NCBI GenBank assembly: GCA_964556705.1
Contig: CAZKXX010000009.1
Span: forward strand, 1 to 58,279
Reading direction: 5' to 3'
Source of the DNA: CAZKXX01 sp964556705
GTDB lineage: Bacteria > Acidobacteriota > Terriglobia > UBA7540
Length of the DNA stretch: 58,279 bases
The notes beneath the pieces were generated by a model. It was not told the origin of the DNA. It worked only from the letters and a program-made list of their open reading frames with translations, and searched no databases. The position numbers and the translations under genes were made by a program. Below, piece after piece: positions 1 to 8,050 of this stretch (position 1 is the first letter of the stretch; each line of letters begins with the position of its first letter).

Positions 1-69
1 TCGTGACTCGGAGCACCCTCCAATCCGCTTTCAACAGAAATGCTGGACAGTGCCGGGGCCGAGCGCCTT

Positions 70-98
70 TTGACGGTTTGAAGCGAATCTGCTAGGAT
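70..98 (+). promoter_or_regulatory. Probable sigma70 promoter of ispH
   Basis: TTGACG (70-75), a 17-nt spacer and TAGGAT (93-98) fit a housekeeping promoter. The predicted +1 near 105 leaves a leader of about 40 nt before the ispH start chosen at 147. The same two hexamers with the same spacing stand in front of selC at 11232. Read by eye. Confidence 0.55.
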
Positions 99-146
99 AG
101 TCATTCTGTCAAGTTTCTGGGGATGATGACTGTTCCAGGCGGTCGA

Positions 147-1106
147 ATGAAGCTGAAAAAAGTCCTGCTCGCCAAACCCCGCGGCTTTTGCGCCGGGGTG
201 GAGCGCGCCATCGAAGTTGTCGAGCTGGCGCTCCAACTGTTTCCTCCGCCCGTCTATGTCCGCAAGGAAATCGTCCACAACAAGTACGTCATTAAGTCGT
301 TGGCAGCTAAGGGGGTTATCTTCGTCGATGAGGTGCATGAGGTCCCCGACGGCGCGCTCCTGATCTTCAGCGCGCACGGCGTGTCGCCGCAGGTCCGCGA
401 GGCCGCTGCAGCCAAGAAACTCCATGTCATCGACGCGACTTGCCCGCTGGTCACCAAGGTCCATCTGGAAGCAATTCGCTTCGCGCAAGAAGGGCGCTCC
501 ATTCTGCTGATCGGCCACGCGGGACACGACGAAATCGCCGGCACGATGGGCGAAGTTCCCGACCGGATTCAACTCGTCGGCACGGTGGAAGAGGCGGAAA
601 CCGTCCAGGTGCCCGACCCCGAGCGCGTGGCCGTGACCACGCAGACGACGCTCGGCGTGGACGACACGCGCGACGTTCTCGAAACGCTCAAACGGCGGTT
701 CCCCAAGCTCGTCACGCCGCCTTCCGACGACATCTGTTACGCCACGCAGAACCGCCAGACGGCCGTCAAGCTGCTCGCCGAAGAAGCCGACCTGGTGCTC
801 GTCATCGGCTCGGACAACAGCTCGAACAGCCGCCGGCTGAAGGAAGTTGCCGAGACCTGTGGGGCGCGCGCCTTTCTGATCGACGACGCCTCGGAAATCC
901 AGCCCGAGTGGCTGGACGGCGTCGAGTGCGTGGCTATCACCGCGGGCGCTTCGGCTCCCGAGCATCTCGTTGCAGGCGTCGTGGACTATTTCCGCGCCCT
1001 CGGCGTCGAGGCGGTCGAGGAGTTTGAGGGCATCGAAGAGCGGATCACCTTCACCCCACCGCCCGAATTGGTGCGCGTGATGAACGCGCGCAGCGTTTCC
1101 AAGTAG
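147..1106 (+). CDS. ispH: 4-hydroxy-3-methylbut-2-enyl diphosphate reductase
   Basis: IspH (LytB) performs the last step of the MEP isoprenoid pathway, reducing HMBPP to IPP and DMAPP with a [4Fe-4S] cluster in the cytoplasm. The 319-residue protein is full length for the family. Cluster cysteines are visible at C15 (GFCAGVERA), C99 (DATCP) and C197 (DICYAT). The substrate-binding motifs SAHGVSP, TQTTL and SDNSSNS are also present. Two ATGs at 123 and 126 lie upstream in frame, but ATG 147 has an AGGCGG-like site at good spacing and gives the usual MKLKKVLLA start. It is transcribed alone; the next gene begins 280 bp later with its own promoter. Confidence 0.96.
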   Translation: MKLKKVLLAKPRGFCAGVERAIEVVELALQLFPPPVYVRKEIVHNKYVIKSLAAKGVIFVDEVHEVPDGALLIFSAHGVSPQVREAAAAKKLHVIDATCPLVTKVHLEAIRFAQEGRSILLIGHAGHDEIAGTMGEVPDRIQLVGTVEEAETVQVPDPERVAVTTQTTLGVDDTRDVLETLKRRFPKLVTPPSDDICYATQNRQTAVKLLAEEADLVLVIGSDNSSNSRRLKEVAETCGARAFLIDDASEIQPEWLDGVECVAITAGASAPEHLVAGVVDYFRALGVEAVEEFEGIEERITFTPPPELVRVMNARSVSK

Positions 1107-1299
1107 CTTCTCCCTCCTTCCGGAAGATTCCCCCTTCCAACGCCTCTCCCTTCGCCACCGAAGCTCGGCCCGGGACGGCGGCGTGTGTTCTCACGCTCTC
1201 GCACGATGGGACACCCAGTATGCTAGGCTATCTAGGTTCCCGAGATTGGTCAAGCCCCGCGCGAGAGGTCTGATTGTCGGGTTGGGGCCTCGCGACGGT

Positions 1300-1328
1300 T
1301 TGCCGAACTCACGCAACAGTGCTAGATT
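1300..1328 (+). promoter_or_regulatory. Probable sigma70 promoter of the DegT-type gene
   Basis: TTGCCG (1300-1305), 17 nt, TAGATT (1323-1328). Predicted +1 is near 1335 and a strong GGGGGAGG ribosome binding site lies just before ATG 1386. The rest of 1107-1385 shows no gene. Confidence 0.5.
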
Positions 1329-1385
1329 CTCGCTGGTCATCTGCAATCCACGGTCTCGGGCGGGCGACCCGAGGGGGAGGTCTAT

Positions 1386-2822
1386 ATGTCGAAGCGGTCG
1401 GGCGGGGGAAAAAGCGATTCGCGCGCCGGGCGAGAACTCGGCCGGCGACAATTTCTCGCGCGCGCTTCCGGAATCGCCGCGGCGGGCTGGGTGAGCGCGG
1501 CATCGCCCGGTCTGACGTCCGCGGGGGTGCCGGTGGCGGCTGCGGCGGCGGGGCCGCTGGCGCTGGAAGGCGGTCGGCCCGTGCGCGCCACGATGCTCGA
1601 AGCCAAACTTTCCGGGCCGCAATACTACGACGAGGAAGAGCGGCGCGAGCTGCTCGACGTCCTCGACGGGCGCAGCCCGTTCCGCTGGTGGGGAATCGAT
1701 CCGAAAGGGAAGCCGCCCGAGAAGTGCATCAACTTCGAGAAGGAATTCGCGGCGCACCAGCGCACCAAATACTGCGTCGCCGTGACCTCGGGGACGACGG
1801 CGCTGATGACGGCGATGGCGGCGCTCGAGGTGGGCCCGGGCGACGAAGTGATCCTGCCGGCGTTCACCTGGTACGCCTGCTACGACGCGGTGCTGGCGGC
1901 CGGGGCGCTGCCGGTGTTTGCGGAAATCGACGATTCGATGGCGATCGACCCGGCGGACATCGAGCATCGCATTACGCCGCGGACGAAAGTCATCATGGCC
2001 GTGCACATTCTGGGCGCGCCCGCGGACATGGACGCGATCCTGGCCATCGCGAGGAAGCGAAAAGTGAAAGTGCTTGAGGACTGCGCGCAGGCCGTGGGTG
2101 TTTCCTACAAGGGCAAGCCCGTCGGCTCGATGGGCGACTGCGGCATTTACAGTTTTCAGGTGAACAAGACGATTTCGCCGGGCGAGGGGGGCGCGGTGGT
2201 AATGAGCGATCCCACCCTCTTCGAACGCGCGGCGCGCTACCACGACGTCGGCATGCTGCGCGACGGACACGCCAGGGTGCTGGGCCAGGCGGCGAAGATG
2301 AAGATGTTCGCCGGCGGGCAGTTTCGGATGAGCGAATTCACCGCCGCCGTCCTGCGCGCGCAGCTTCGCAAGCTCGACCGCATCGTCGGCGATTTCCGCG
2401 ACAAGACGACGCGCGTGACGAAAGGCATCGAAGACCTGCCGGGCATCCAGTTCCGCAAGCAGAACGACCCGGCGGGCGGATTGGGAAACTGGGTGTTCAT
2501 CCGCACTTCGGGCCGCGAGCAGCGCGACCAGTTCATCAAAGCCTTGCGGGCGGAGAACATCCACGCCGAGCCCATGGGCGGCTCGGTGATTCTTCCCATC
2601 GAGCGCCACATCGAAGCGAAGGAAACGCTCCAGCCCAACTGGCCGTCGTTCACGACTCCGGAAGGGAAGGCGATTCGCTACGGCGCGTCGTCGTGCCCGA
2701 AGACGATCGCCGTGCGCGACCGCTACGTGGGCGTTCCGATGGACCCGAAATTCTCCGACCAGGACGTTGCGGACATCGTTGCGGCCGTGCGGAAGGTCTT
2801 TCCGGCGGTGATGAAGACGTAG
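1386..2822 (+). CDS. Tat-exported DegT/DnrJ/EryC1/StrS-family PLP enzyme
   Basis: The family comprises PLP-dependent aminotransferases and dehydratases, mostly acting on nucleotide-linked keto sugars. The 478-residue protein has the fold I pattern TSGTTALMTAM and the cofactor lysine K261 in SFQVNKTISPGEGG. Unusually, an N-terminal extension of about 50 residues carries a twin-arginine motif (GRRQFLARAS, RR at 20-21), a hydrophobic stretch and an Ala-rich end, so the folded holoenzyme is predicted to be exported. The ATG has a strong ribosome binding site. The next gene, also exported, follows after 36 bp, so the two may form a transcription unit. The substrate cannot be told from sequence. 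Confidence 0.88.
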   Translation: MSKRSGGGKSDSRAGRELGRRQFLARASGIAAAGWVSAASPGLTSAGVPVAAAAAGPLALEGGRPVRATMLEAKLSGPQYYDEEERRELLDVLDGRSPFRWWGIDPKGKPPEKCINFEKEFAAHQRTKYCVAVTSGTTALMTAMAALEVGPGDEVILPAFTWYACYDAVLAAGALPVFAEIDDSMAIDPADIEHRITPRTKVIMAVHILGAPADMDAILAIARKRKVKVLEDCAQAVGVSYKGKPVGSMGDCGIYSFQVNKTISPGEGGAVVMSDPTLFERAARYHDVGMLRDGHARVLGQAAKMKMFAGGQFRMSEFTAAVLRAQLRKLDRIVGDFRDKTTRVTKGIEDLPGIQFRKQNDPAGGLGNWVFIRTSGREQRDQFIKALRAENIHAEPMGGSVILPIERHIEAKETLQPNWPSFTTPEGKAIRYGASSCPKTIAVRDRYVGVPMDPKFSDQDVADIVAAVRKVFPAVMKT

Positions 2823-2858
2823 CGAGCGATTGGCCATTTTCATCAGCGGAGTTTCCCC

Positions 2859-3881
2859 TTGAAGAGATCCCTGCCTCTGTTCGTGTTGTGGTTCGCCCTG
2901 GCAGGCGTGGTTTCCCATCTCGCCGGCCAGACGACTCACCGACTGACGCCCACGCCCGAGACCGTCCAATGCGGATTTTTCGACGCCTCCGTGCCGCCCG
3001 CCGTGACGGTCCGGTCGGGCGACATCCTTGAAGTCGAGACGCTGCCCGCGGTGGGCTCAGTGACGCTCGAGGCGGGCGGACTGCCGCCGGTTGAGGTGCC
3101 GGCGGCGCTGCGGGAGCTCGAACGCGAAGTGAAGCGGCCGCGAGTGGACACGCACATCCTGGCAGGGCCTGTGTTTGTGGAGGGCGCGGAGCCCGGCGAC
3201 GTTCTGGAAGTGCGCGTTCTGTCCGTGCGCGTGGCGCTGCCCTACGCGGTCAATTTCTGGGGACCAGGCGGCGGATTTCTGTACGACGAATTCCCCTACG
3301 CCCGTTCGGTCCGGGTCCCTCTCGACCTCGACCGAAACGTGGCGAAATTCGCCGAGGGGATCGAAATTCCGCTCAAACCCTTTTTCGGTGTGATGGGCGT
3401 GGCGCCGCCGCTTCAGACGGGGCGCATCGGCAGCGGGCCGCCGTGGGTCCACGGCGGAAATATGGACAACCAGGAGCTGGGCGAAGGCGCGACGGTCTAT
3501 ATTCCGGTCCACGCGAAGGGCGCGCTGTTCTCCGTGGGCGACGGCCACGCGGCCCAGGGCGACGGGGAACTCTGCGGGACGGCGCTGGAAACGGGACTGC
3601 ACGGGAAGCTTCAGCTCATCGTCCGCAAGGACCTGTCGCTTCGCTGGCCGCGCGCGGAAACGGCCACGCATTACGTGACCATGGGCTTCCACGAAAACCT
3701 GGAGCAAGCCGCGCGGATTGCGACGCTCGAAATGCTGGACTACCTGGTGGAAGAGAAAGGGCTGAGCCGGGATCGGGCCTATATCCTGGCGAGCGACGCC
3801 GTGGACCTGAGAATCACGCAGCTGGTGGACGGCAAGAAGGGTGTCCACGCCATGCTGCCGAAGGCGCTGTTTGTGAAGTGA
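2859..3881 (+). CDS. Exported acetamidase/formamidase family protein
   Basis: The FmdA/AmdA family hydrolyses short amides to ammonia and the acid. The 340-residue protein has a Sec-type signal peptide (MKRSLPLFVLWFALAG) ending near residue 23. It has the family features GPVFVEGAEPGDVLEV, a Gly-rich HGGNMDNQEL segment and GDGHAAQGDGELCGTALET. The start is TTG at 2859, with a GGAG site about 8 nt upstream. It lies 36 bp after the Tat-exported DegT-type gene and probably shares its mRNA, which suggests periplasmic breakdown of an amide or amino-sugar compound; that link is inference. Confidence 0.87.
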   Translation: MKRSLPLFVLWFALAGVVSHLAGQTTHRLTPTPETVQCGFFDASVPPAVTVRSGDILEVETLPAVGSVTLEAGGLPPVEVPAALRELEREVKRPRVDTHILAGPVFVEGAEPGDVLEVRVLSVRVALPYAVNFWGPGGGFLYDEFPYARSVRVPLDLDRNVAKFAEGIEIPLKPFFGVMGVAPPLQTGRIGSGPPWVHGGNMDNQELGEGATVYIPVHAKGALFSVGDGHAAQGDGELCGTALETGLHGKLQLIVRKDLSLRWPRAETATHYVTMGFHENLEQAARIATLEMLDYLVEEKGLSRDRAYILASDAVDLRITQLVDGKKGVHAMLPKALFVK

Positions 3882-3902
3882 GCCGAGTGTGGCGGGCGCC
3901 GG

Positions 3903-4598
3903 CTAAACCGTCTTGTCCGGCGCGTCGCAGAGTGGTTCGATGGGGCAGTCGGCGCAGAGCGGCTTTCGCGCCTGACAGATTTTTCTCCCGAACCAGATAA
4001 CCTGATGGCCGAAGGAAATCCAGCGGTCCTTCGGCACGAGCTTCATCAAGTCCCGCTCCACTTTCTCCGGAGTCTGCTCCCGCGACAGCTTCAGCCGATG
4101 CGCGATGCGGAAGACGTGCGTATCCACGACCACGCCGCTGGGGATTCCGTAGGCGGTGCCGAGCACCACGTTCGCCGTCTTGCGCGCCACGCCCGGAAGG
4201 GCCAGCAACTCTTCCATGCTTTGCGGCACTCGTCCGCCGAAGTCGGCGACGAGCTTTTTCGCCGCGCCGATAATGCTCTTCGCCTTGTTGCGGAAAAAGC
4301 CGGTCGAGCGGATTTCATGCTCCAACACTTCCTGGCGGAGCGCCGCAAAATCCGCAGGCGTCGGGTACTTGCGGAAAAGCTCGGGCGTGACCTTGTTGAC
4401 GCGCTCGTCGGTGCACTGCGCGGAAAGGATGGTGGCGACGAGGAGCTGAAACGGGTTCTCGTGCCGCAGGGCGCACTCCGCCTGGGGAAAGAGGCGGTCG
4501 AGGGCGGCGAAGATTTTCCCCAGCCGCGCCGGAGCGGTGTAATCGGCCTTCGACTTTCCAGCGCGGTGCTTCTTGCCTGGTTTGGCGGCGCCAGCCAT
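3903..4598 (-). CDS. nth: Endonuclease III (DNA glycosylase/AP lyase)
   Basis: Nth removes oxidised pyrimidines and nicks abasic DNA in base excision repair. The 231-residue protein has the helix-hairpin-helix LLALPGVARKTANVVL with the catalytic lysine, the catalytic aspartate in VVDTHVFRI, and a C-terminal [4Fe-4S] loop with cysteines spaced C-x6-C-x2-C-x5-C. ATG 4598 gives a short basic N-terminus; an upstream in-frame ATG at 4685 would add 29 residues encoded by AT-rich repeat-like DNA and is unlikely. It converges on the amidase gene with 21 bp between them. Confidence 0.94.
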   Translation of the reverse strand: MAGAAKPGKKHRAGKSKADYTAPARLGKIFAALDRLFPQAECALRHENPFQLLVATILSAQCTDERVNKVTPELFRKYPTPADFAALRQEVLEHEIRSTGFFRNKAKSIIGAAKKLVADFGGRVPQSMEELLALPGVARKTANVVLGTAYGIPSGVVVDTHVFRIAHRLKLSREQTPEKVERDLMKLVPKDRWISFGHQVIWFGRKICQARKPLCADCPIEPLCDAPDKTV

Positions 4599-4745
4599 AG
4601 AGGAGAACGATGAATTATGAATGATGAATGATGGACGGAAAAATCCGAAGCGACCGCGCCCGCGTTCCACTCCTCTGAAAATCACGATTCAACTTTCGTC
4701 CGCCGTGATTCACTCTTCATCCTTCAGAATTCATGCTTGTCTTTC
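4599..4745. other. Intergenic region with GAATTATGAATGATGAATGATG-like repeats
   Basis: This spacer between nth and the hemQ-like gene contains several copies of a short ATGAAT/ATTCAT motif on both strands, lower in GC than its surroundings. Similar ATTCATAATTCA strings recur at about 28880-28910. No gene, promoter or terminator is seen in it. Confidence 0.4.
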
Positions 4746-5471
4746 CTACCCTCCCAAAAGGTCCAGGACCTCCGGCAGTTCGCGATGAATACAGGTGAAA
4801 ATAGGCGTATCGCGCAAGGTATAGCTCGTTGCCTCGCTGTGGCGAAGTTCCATGACGAGATCGAGGAAATGGTCGGGCCGGTCACTTTCGAAGGCCACCA
4901 CGAATTCCTGGTCGTCGAGGCCGAAGGAGTACGTCGTGTTGAGGCGCACCGTCGGATACTTATGGCCGATTTCGATGTGCTCGTCCATCATCCCCTGGCG
5001 GGCATGTGGGGTCAGCCGGTACCACGCCTTGTTTTTCACAAAAGGATAAACGAAGAGGTATTTGAACTTTCCGGGCACCAGGCGCAGCCGGCGGCCTTCC
5101 TGGTCTTCGTGAATGTGTTTGTCCACGTAAACGGAGCGCTTAGTCATGGAAAGAAGGGAGTAAGGCGTGGTCAGGTAGCGGCCGAGGTCGGTCGCCAGCA
5201 GCTGCGCGGTCATTTCCTGAAACTTCGGAAGATCATAGGAGATCCGCCAGAGCATGAAGTCGCAGTCGCCGCGGATCCCGACGAGCGAATAAGGAATGAC
5301 GATGACGTCGGTTTCGTAGCTCTTGACCACGTCGATAAACTGACATTTACCGCGCTTGCGGTCTTCCTCCGGCAGTCTTCGCCAGGCGGGATCGACTTTG
5401 TAGAAGGCGAAGTTGACGTACTGGCGGCGAGTCTCCTCGCCCTGGCCGGCCGTGACTTGTGGACCTCCCAA
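4746..5471 (-). CDS. hemQ: HemQ-like coproheme decarboxylase (chlorite dismutase family)
   Basis: HemQ (ChdC) decarboxylates coproheme to haem b in the coproporphyrin-dependent pathway. The 241-residue protein has the two-barrel chlorite-dismutase pattern, with the candidate proximal haem ligand H165 in MMDEHIEIG and a YPFVKNKAWY segment holding the tyrosine expected to form the radical (Y142 or a neighbour). The arginine diagnostic of true chlorite dismutases is not evident, so HemQ is the better call. Translation starts at TTG 5471, 7 nt after a near-perfect AAGGAGGT site. No other haem gene is in the window. Confidence 0.82.
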   Translation of the reverse strand: MGGPQVTAGQGEETRRQYVNFAFYKVDPAWRRLPEEDRKRGKCQFIDVVKSYETDVIVIPYSLVGIRGDCDFMLWRISYDLPKFQEMTAQLLATDLGRYLTTPYSLLSMTKRSVYVDKHIHEDQEGRRLRLVPGKFKYLFVYPFVKNKAWYRLTPHARQGMMDEHIEIGHKYPTVRLNTTYSFGLDDQEFVVAFESDRPDHFLDLVMELRHSEATSYTLRDTPIFTCIHRELPEVLDLLGG

Positions 5472-5607
5472 CGCAAACCTCCTTGTGACGCGGCGCGAAC
5501 CAGGCCGCGATGAGCGTGAAATTCAAGACGAATGAACTCAAGAATATATCACGAAAAACGGGAAAGAACGCGAGGAGACAGAGAGGGCGCGGGACGTTTC
5601 GCAGCGG

Positions 5608-5641
5608 GCTCGCCCGCCCCGGAAATCGCGGGCGGGCGAGC
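5608..5641 (-). terminator. Strong GC hairpin after the OmpA lipoprotein gene
   Basis: A perfect 12-bp inverted repeat (5608-5619 with 5630-5641, arms GCTCGCCCGCCC and GGGCGGGCGAGC) with a 10-nt loop lies 17 nt downstream of the OmpA stop codon. It lacks a following U-run on the minus strand, so it may be a Rho-assisted terminator or an mRNA-stabilising structure. The surrounding 5472-5658 region has no gene. Confidence 0.45.
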
Positions 5642-5658
5642 AACCGAGACGATACCGT

Positions 5659-6396
5659 TTACTGGGCCTGGGCCGTCGCGGAGCTGGGCGAAGCCTGCTG
5701 AGCGATCGTTTCGAGCTGTGGTGTCAGCACCCGCAGCTCGACACGGCGGTTGAGCTTGCGACCGTCGCGCGTCTTGTTGTCGGCGGCGGGCATCGCTTTC
5801 CCGTAGCCGAGCATGGCGATTTTTGCCAGCGGGATGCCGTGTTCGGCGGTGAGGTACCGGGCCACGGCCTCGGCGCGGCGGTTACTCAGCTGGATGTTGT
5901 AGGAGTCTTCGCCGACCGTATCCGTGAAGCCCTGGATTTCCACCAGGAAGTGCGCCCGGCCCTTGAAGCTCTCCGCGAAGCGGTCGAGTTCCTGACGCGC
6001 CTCGTCGCTAAGTTCCGCGCTGTTAAAGTCAAAGCGGACCGTGGCATTCCCGAAGACCTGATAGTTATGAACGTTGGCGAGCTTGCCCTCCACCGTGACC
6101 ACTTTCGAGAGCCCCTGTTCCGCGAGGCCCTTGGCGTTGCGCGCTTCCTGGCCCGCGCTCTCGGCGCTCCGGGCCGCCGAATCCGCCCGCGAGATGGCGT
6201 CGGAGAGTCCCGACTCGACTCGCTGGTCGATCCGTTTGATCTCGCTCTCGTGCTCCTGGGTCGTCTGCTCGACGGTGCCCAGACGAGCTTCGAGCGGCTC
6301 AACGTTCGTCCGGACGTACTTTTTTGTGGCACAGCCCGTGGCCGCAAGGGCCAGGGTAACGACCAGGGAAGACAACACAATGAGTCTGCCTGCCAT
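5659..6396 (-). CDS. OmpA-family peptidoglycan-binding lipoprotein
   Basis: The 245-residue protein begins with a lipoprotein signal peptide ending in LAATGC (lipidated C22). A heptad-rich region of about 80 residues follows (EARLGTVEQTTQEHESEIKR onward) and is probably coiled coil. The C-terminal OmpA domain (SAELSDEARQELDRF, then LSNRRAEAVARYL and GRKLNRRVEL) binds meso-diaminopimelate in peptidoglycan. The likely role is to tether the outer membrane to the wall. ATG 6396 follows a GAGGAGGGG ribosome binding site; an upstream ATG in frame at 6441 has none. A sigma54-like promoter lies 42 nt upstream. Confidence 0.9.
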   Translation of the reverse strand: MAGRLIVLSSLVVTLALAATGCATKKYVRTNVEPLEARLGTVEQTTQEHESEIKRIDQRVESGLSDAISRADSAARSAESAGQEARNAKGLAEQGLSKVVTVEGKLANVHNYQVFGNATVRFDFNSAELSDEARQELDRFAESFKGRAHFLVEIQGFTDTVGEDSYNIQLSNRRAEAVARYLTAEHGIPLAKIAMLGYGKAMPAADNKTRDGRKLNRRVELRVLTPQLETIAQQASPSSATAQAQ

Positions 6397-6437
6397 GTGA
6401 ACCCCTCCTCGATCCTGGCTAACTACGCTGGGCTGGG

Positions 6438-6452
6438 GCAAATCGCATGCCA
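6438..6452 (-). promoter_or_regulatory. Candidate sigma54 (-24/-12) promoter of the OmpA lipoprotein
   Basis: On the minus strand TGGCATGCGATTTGC has GG and GC at the exact 10-nt spacing of the sigma54 consensus TGGCAC-N5-TTGC. It lies between two 7-bp inverted-repeat arms (GCTAACT 6418-6424, AGTTAGC 6452-6458). No good sigma70 promoter is visible in the same leader. An activator site was not identified. Confidence 0.4.
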
Positions 6453-6620
6453 GTTAGCTACCGATTCTTAATCCGCTGATTCAGAAGGAGTTAATCTTGT
6501 TTTCCGAAATGAAGTCATCGCCGCGGAGGGTCTGGGGGAGTAAAAAATTCCGGTGGGTCGGGTCACGGTTGCACGGCTTTGCTGGCGCCCGCCGAGCGCG
6601 GCGACTGCCTGGGCGTCCGG

Positions 6621-7268
6621 CTAAGGGGATTGAAGGAATTCGAGGAGCTTTCGAAAAGCTTCTCCGCGATGCGAAACGGAGAACTTCTCTTCCGGAGTCA
6701 ACTCGGCGAACGTGCGGCCCAGCGGTGGAAAGAAGAACAGCGGGTCGTAGCCGAAGCCGCCCTTCCCGCAGGGACGGTCGAGAATGAGCCCATCCGCGCG
6801 GCCTTCAGCGAGCGTGAGGATTCGCTTTCCCTCAGCCAATGCGATGACGCAGATGTAGTGCGCGGAACGCGCATCGGCGCGTATTTCGCGGAGCGCTTCG
6901 AGGAGCTTGCGATTGTTCTCCTCGTCGGAGGCGGTGTCGCCCGCGAAGCGCGCCGAATGAACACCGGGGCGTCCGCCCAGCGCGTCCACGCAGATCCCGG
7001 AATCGTCGGCGAAGACCGGACCGTCGGCCCACGCGGCGTAATGGAGCACCTTCTTGCGCGCGTTGGCTTCAAACGAAGCGCCGTCTTCAACGCAAGGGGG
7101 AAGCTGCTCGATGCCGGGCAGGGGCGCGACCTCGACGCCGCGGGCGCGCGCCGCCTCGCGAAATTCGCGGAGTTTTCCCGGGTTGGCACTGGCCAGATAG
7201 ATTCTCACGGGCAACGGCCCCGCGCGGCGGCCGGGCGCGGACGTGTCAGGAAGCGCCAAAATCCTCAC
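6621..7268 (-). CDS. rdgB: dITP/XTP pyrophosphatase (RdgB/HAM1)
   Basis: RdgB hydrolyses non-canonical purine NTPs to monophosphates and cleans the nucleotide pool. Motifs are SANPGKLREF near the start, FADDSGICVDAL, GKGGFGYDPLF and SHRGEAF. The GTG at 7268 overlaps the TGA of rph (GTGA), which suggests coupled translation and gives 215 residues. A second GTG at 7208 would give 195 residues, closer to the family norm, and starts directly at VRIYLASANPGK; either start is possible. It is the last gene of the amidase-GerMN-rph-rdgB operon. Confidence 0.93.
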   Translation of the reverse strand: MRILALPDTSAPGRRAGPLPVRIYLASANPGKLREFREAARARGVEVAPLPGIEQLPPCVEDGASFEANARKKVLHYAAWADGPVFADDSGICVDALGGRPGVHSARFAGDTASDEENNRKLLEALREIRADARSAHYICVIALAEGKRILTLAEGRADGLILDRPCGKGGFGYDPLFFFPPLGRTFAELTPEEKFSVSHRGEAFRKLLEFLQSP

Positions 7269-8035
7269 AGTTTCAGGGTCGCCTTCTGGAGTTCCACCAA
7301 TCGGGCGATGGCGGGCCGCGCCGCTTCCACCAGACGTTCAAGCTCGGCTGCGGAAAACGGCCTTCCTTCGGCGGTGGCCTGCACTTCGACGAGTTCGCCC
7401 GCGCCGGTCATCACCACGTTCATGTCCACTTCGGCGTTGGAATCTTCCGAGTAGTCGAGGTCGAGCAGCACTTCTCCGCCGACGATGCCGACGCTGGTGG
7501 CGGCAACGAAATCCTTGAGCGGAACGCGCTTCAGCGTTTTGCTCTCAACCAGGCGTTTGAAGGCGAGACCCATCGCCACGAGCGCCCCCGTGATGGAGGC
7601 GGTCCGCGTGCCGCCGTCGGCGCGAATCACGTCGCAATCACTCCAGACGGTGCGTTCGCCCAGCGCCTCGAGGTCGGTCACCACGCGCAGGGAGCGGCCG
7701 ATGAGCCGCTGGATCTCCATCGTTCTGCCGCCCTGACGGCCGCGTGTGGCTTCGCGCGACGTGCGCGATTGCGTGGCGCGCGGAATCATGGCGTATTCGC
7801 TCGTGATCCACCCTTTCCCCATTCCCTTCAGGAACGGCGGCACGCCCTCCTCGATCGAGGCCGTTGAAATCACCTGGGTTTCGCCCAGCCGGATCAGCGT
7901 GGAACCTTCCGCGGAGGAAATGAAGTCGGGAACGATCTCAACAGGACGCAGCTCGAGCGGCCCGCGCTGCTGGGCGCGCTGGAGTTTCCCCCCTTCGTAA
8001 AGGAGGCCGGAAAGCGGTCGGGGCGGCGTGCTCAT
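7265..8035 (-). CDS. rph: Ribonuclease PH
   Basis: RNase PH is a phosphate-dependent 3'-5' exoribonuclease that trims tRNA 3' ends. The 256-residue protein has the family signatures GSTLIRLGETQV, GWITSEYAMIPRAT, the Arg-rich phosphate-binding segment RTSREATRGRQGGRTMEIQR, and DCDVIRADGGTRTASITG. ATG 8035 is preceded by GAGGTGAT. It is flanked by the GerMN gene (15 bp upstream) and rdgB (4-bp overlap), an order common to many bacterial genomes. Confidence 0.96.
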   Translation of the reverse strand: MSTPPRPLSGLLYEGGKLQRAQQRGPLELRPVEIVPDFISSAEGSTLIRLGETQVISTASIEEGVPPFLKGMGKGWITSEYAMIPRATQSRTSREATRGRQGGRTMEIQRLIGRSLRVVTDLEALGERTVWSDCDVIRADGGTRTASITGALVAMGLAFKRLVESKTLKRVPLKDFVAATSVGIVGGEVLLDLDYSEDSNAEVDMNVVMTGAGELVEVQATAEGRPFSAAELERLVEAARPAIARLVELQKATLKL

Positions 8036-8050
8036 ATCACCTCGCGCGGC

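Noticed and set aside
1191..2969. 592-codon minus-strand frame opposite the DegT-type gene
   Set aside because: His/Arg-rich antisense shadow; no family-like segments.
4746..5471. Functional chlorite dismutase and perchlorate respiration
   Set aside because: No perchlorate reductase genes nearby and the sequence pattern is nearer HemQ.
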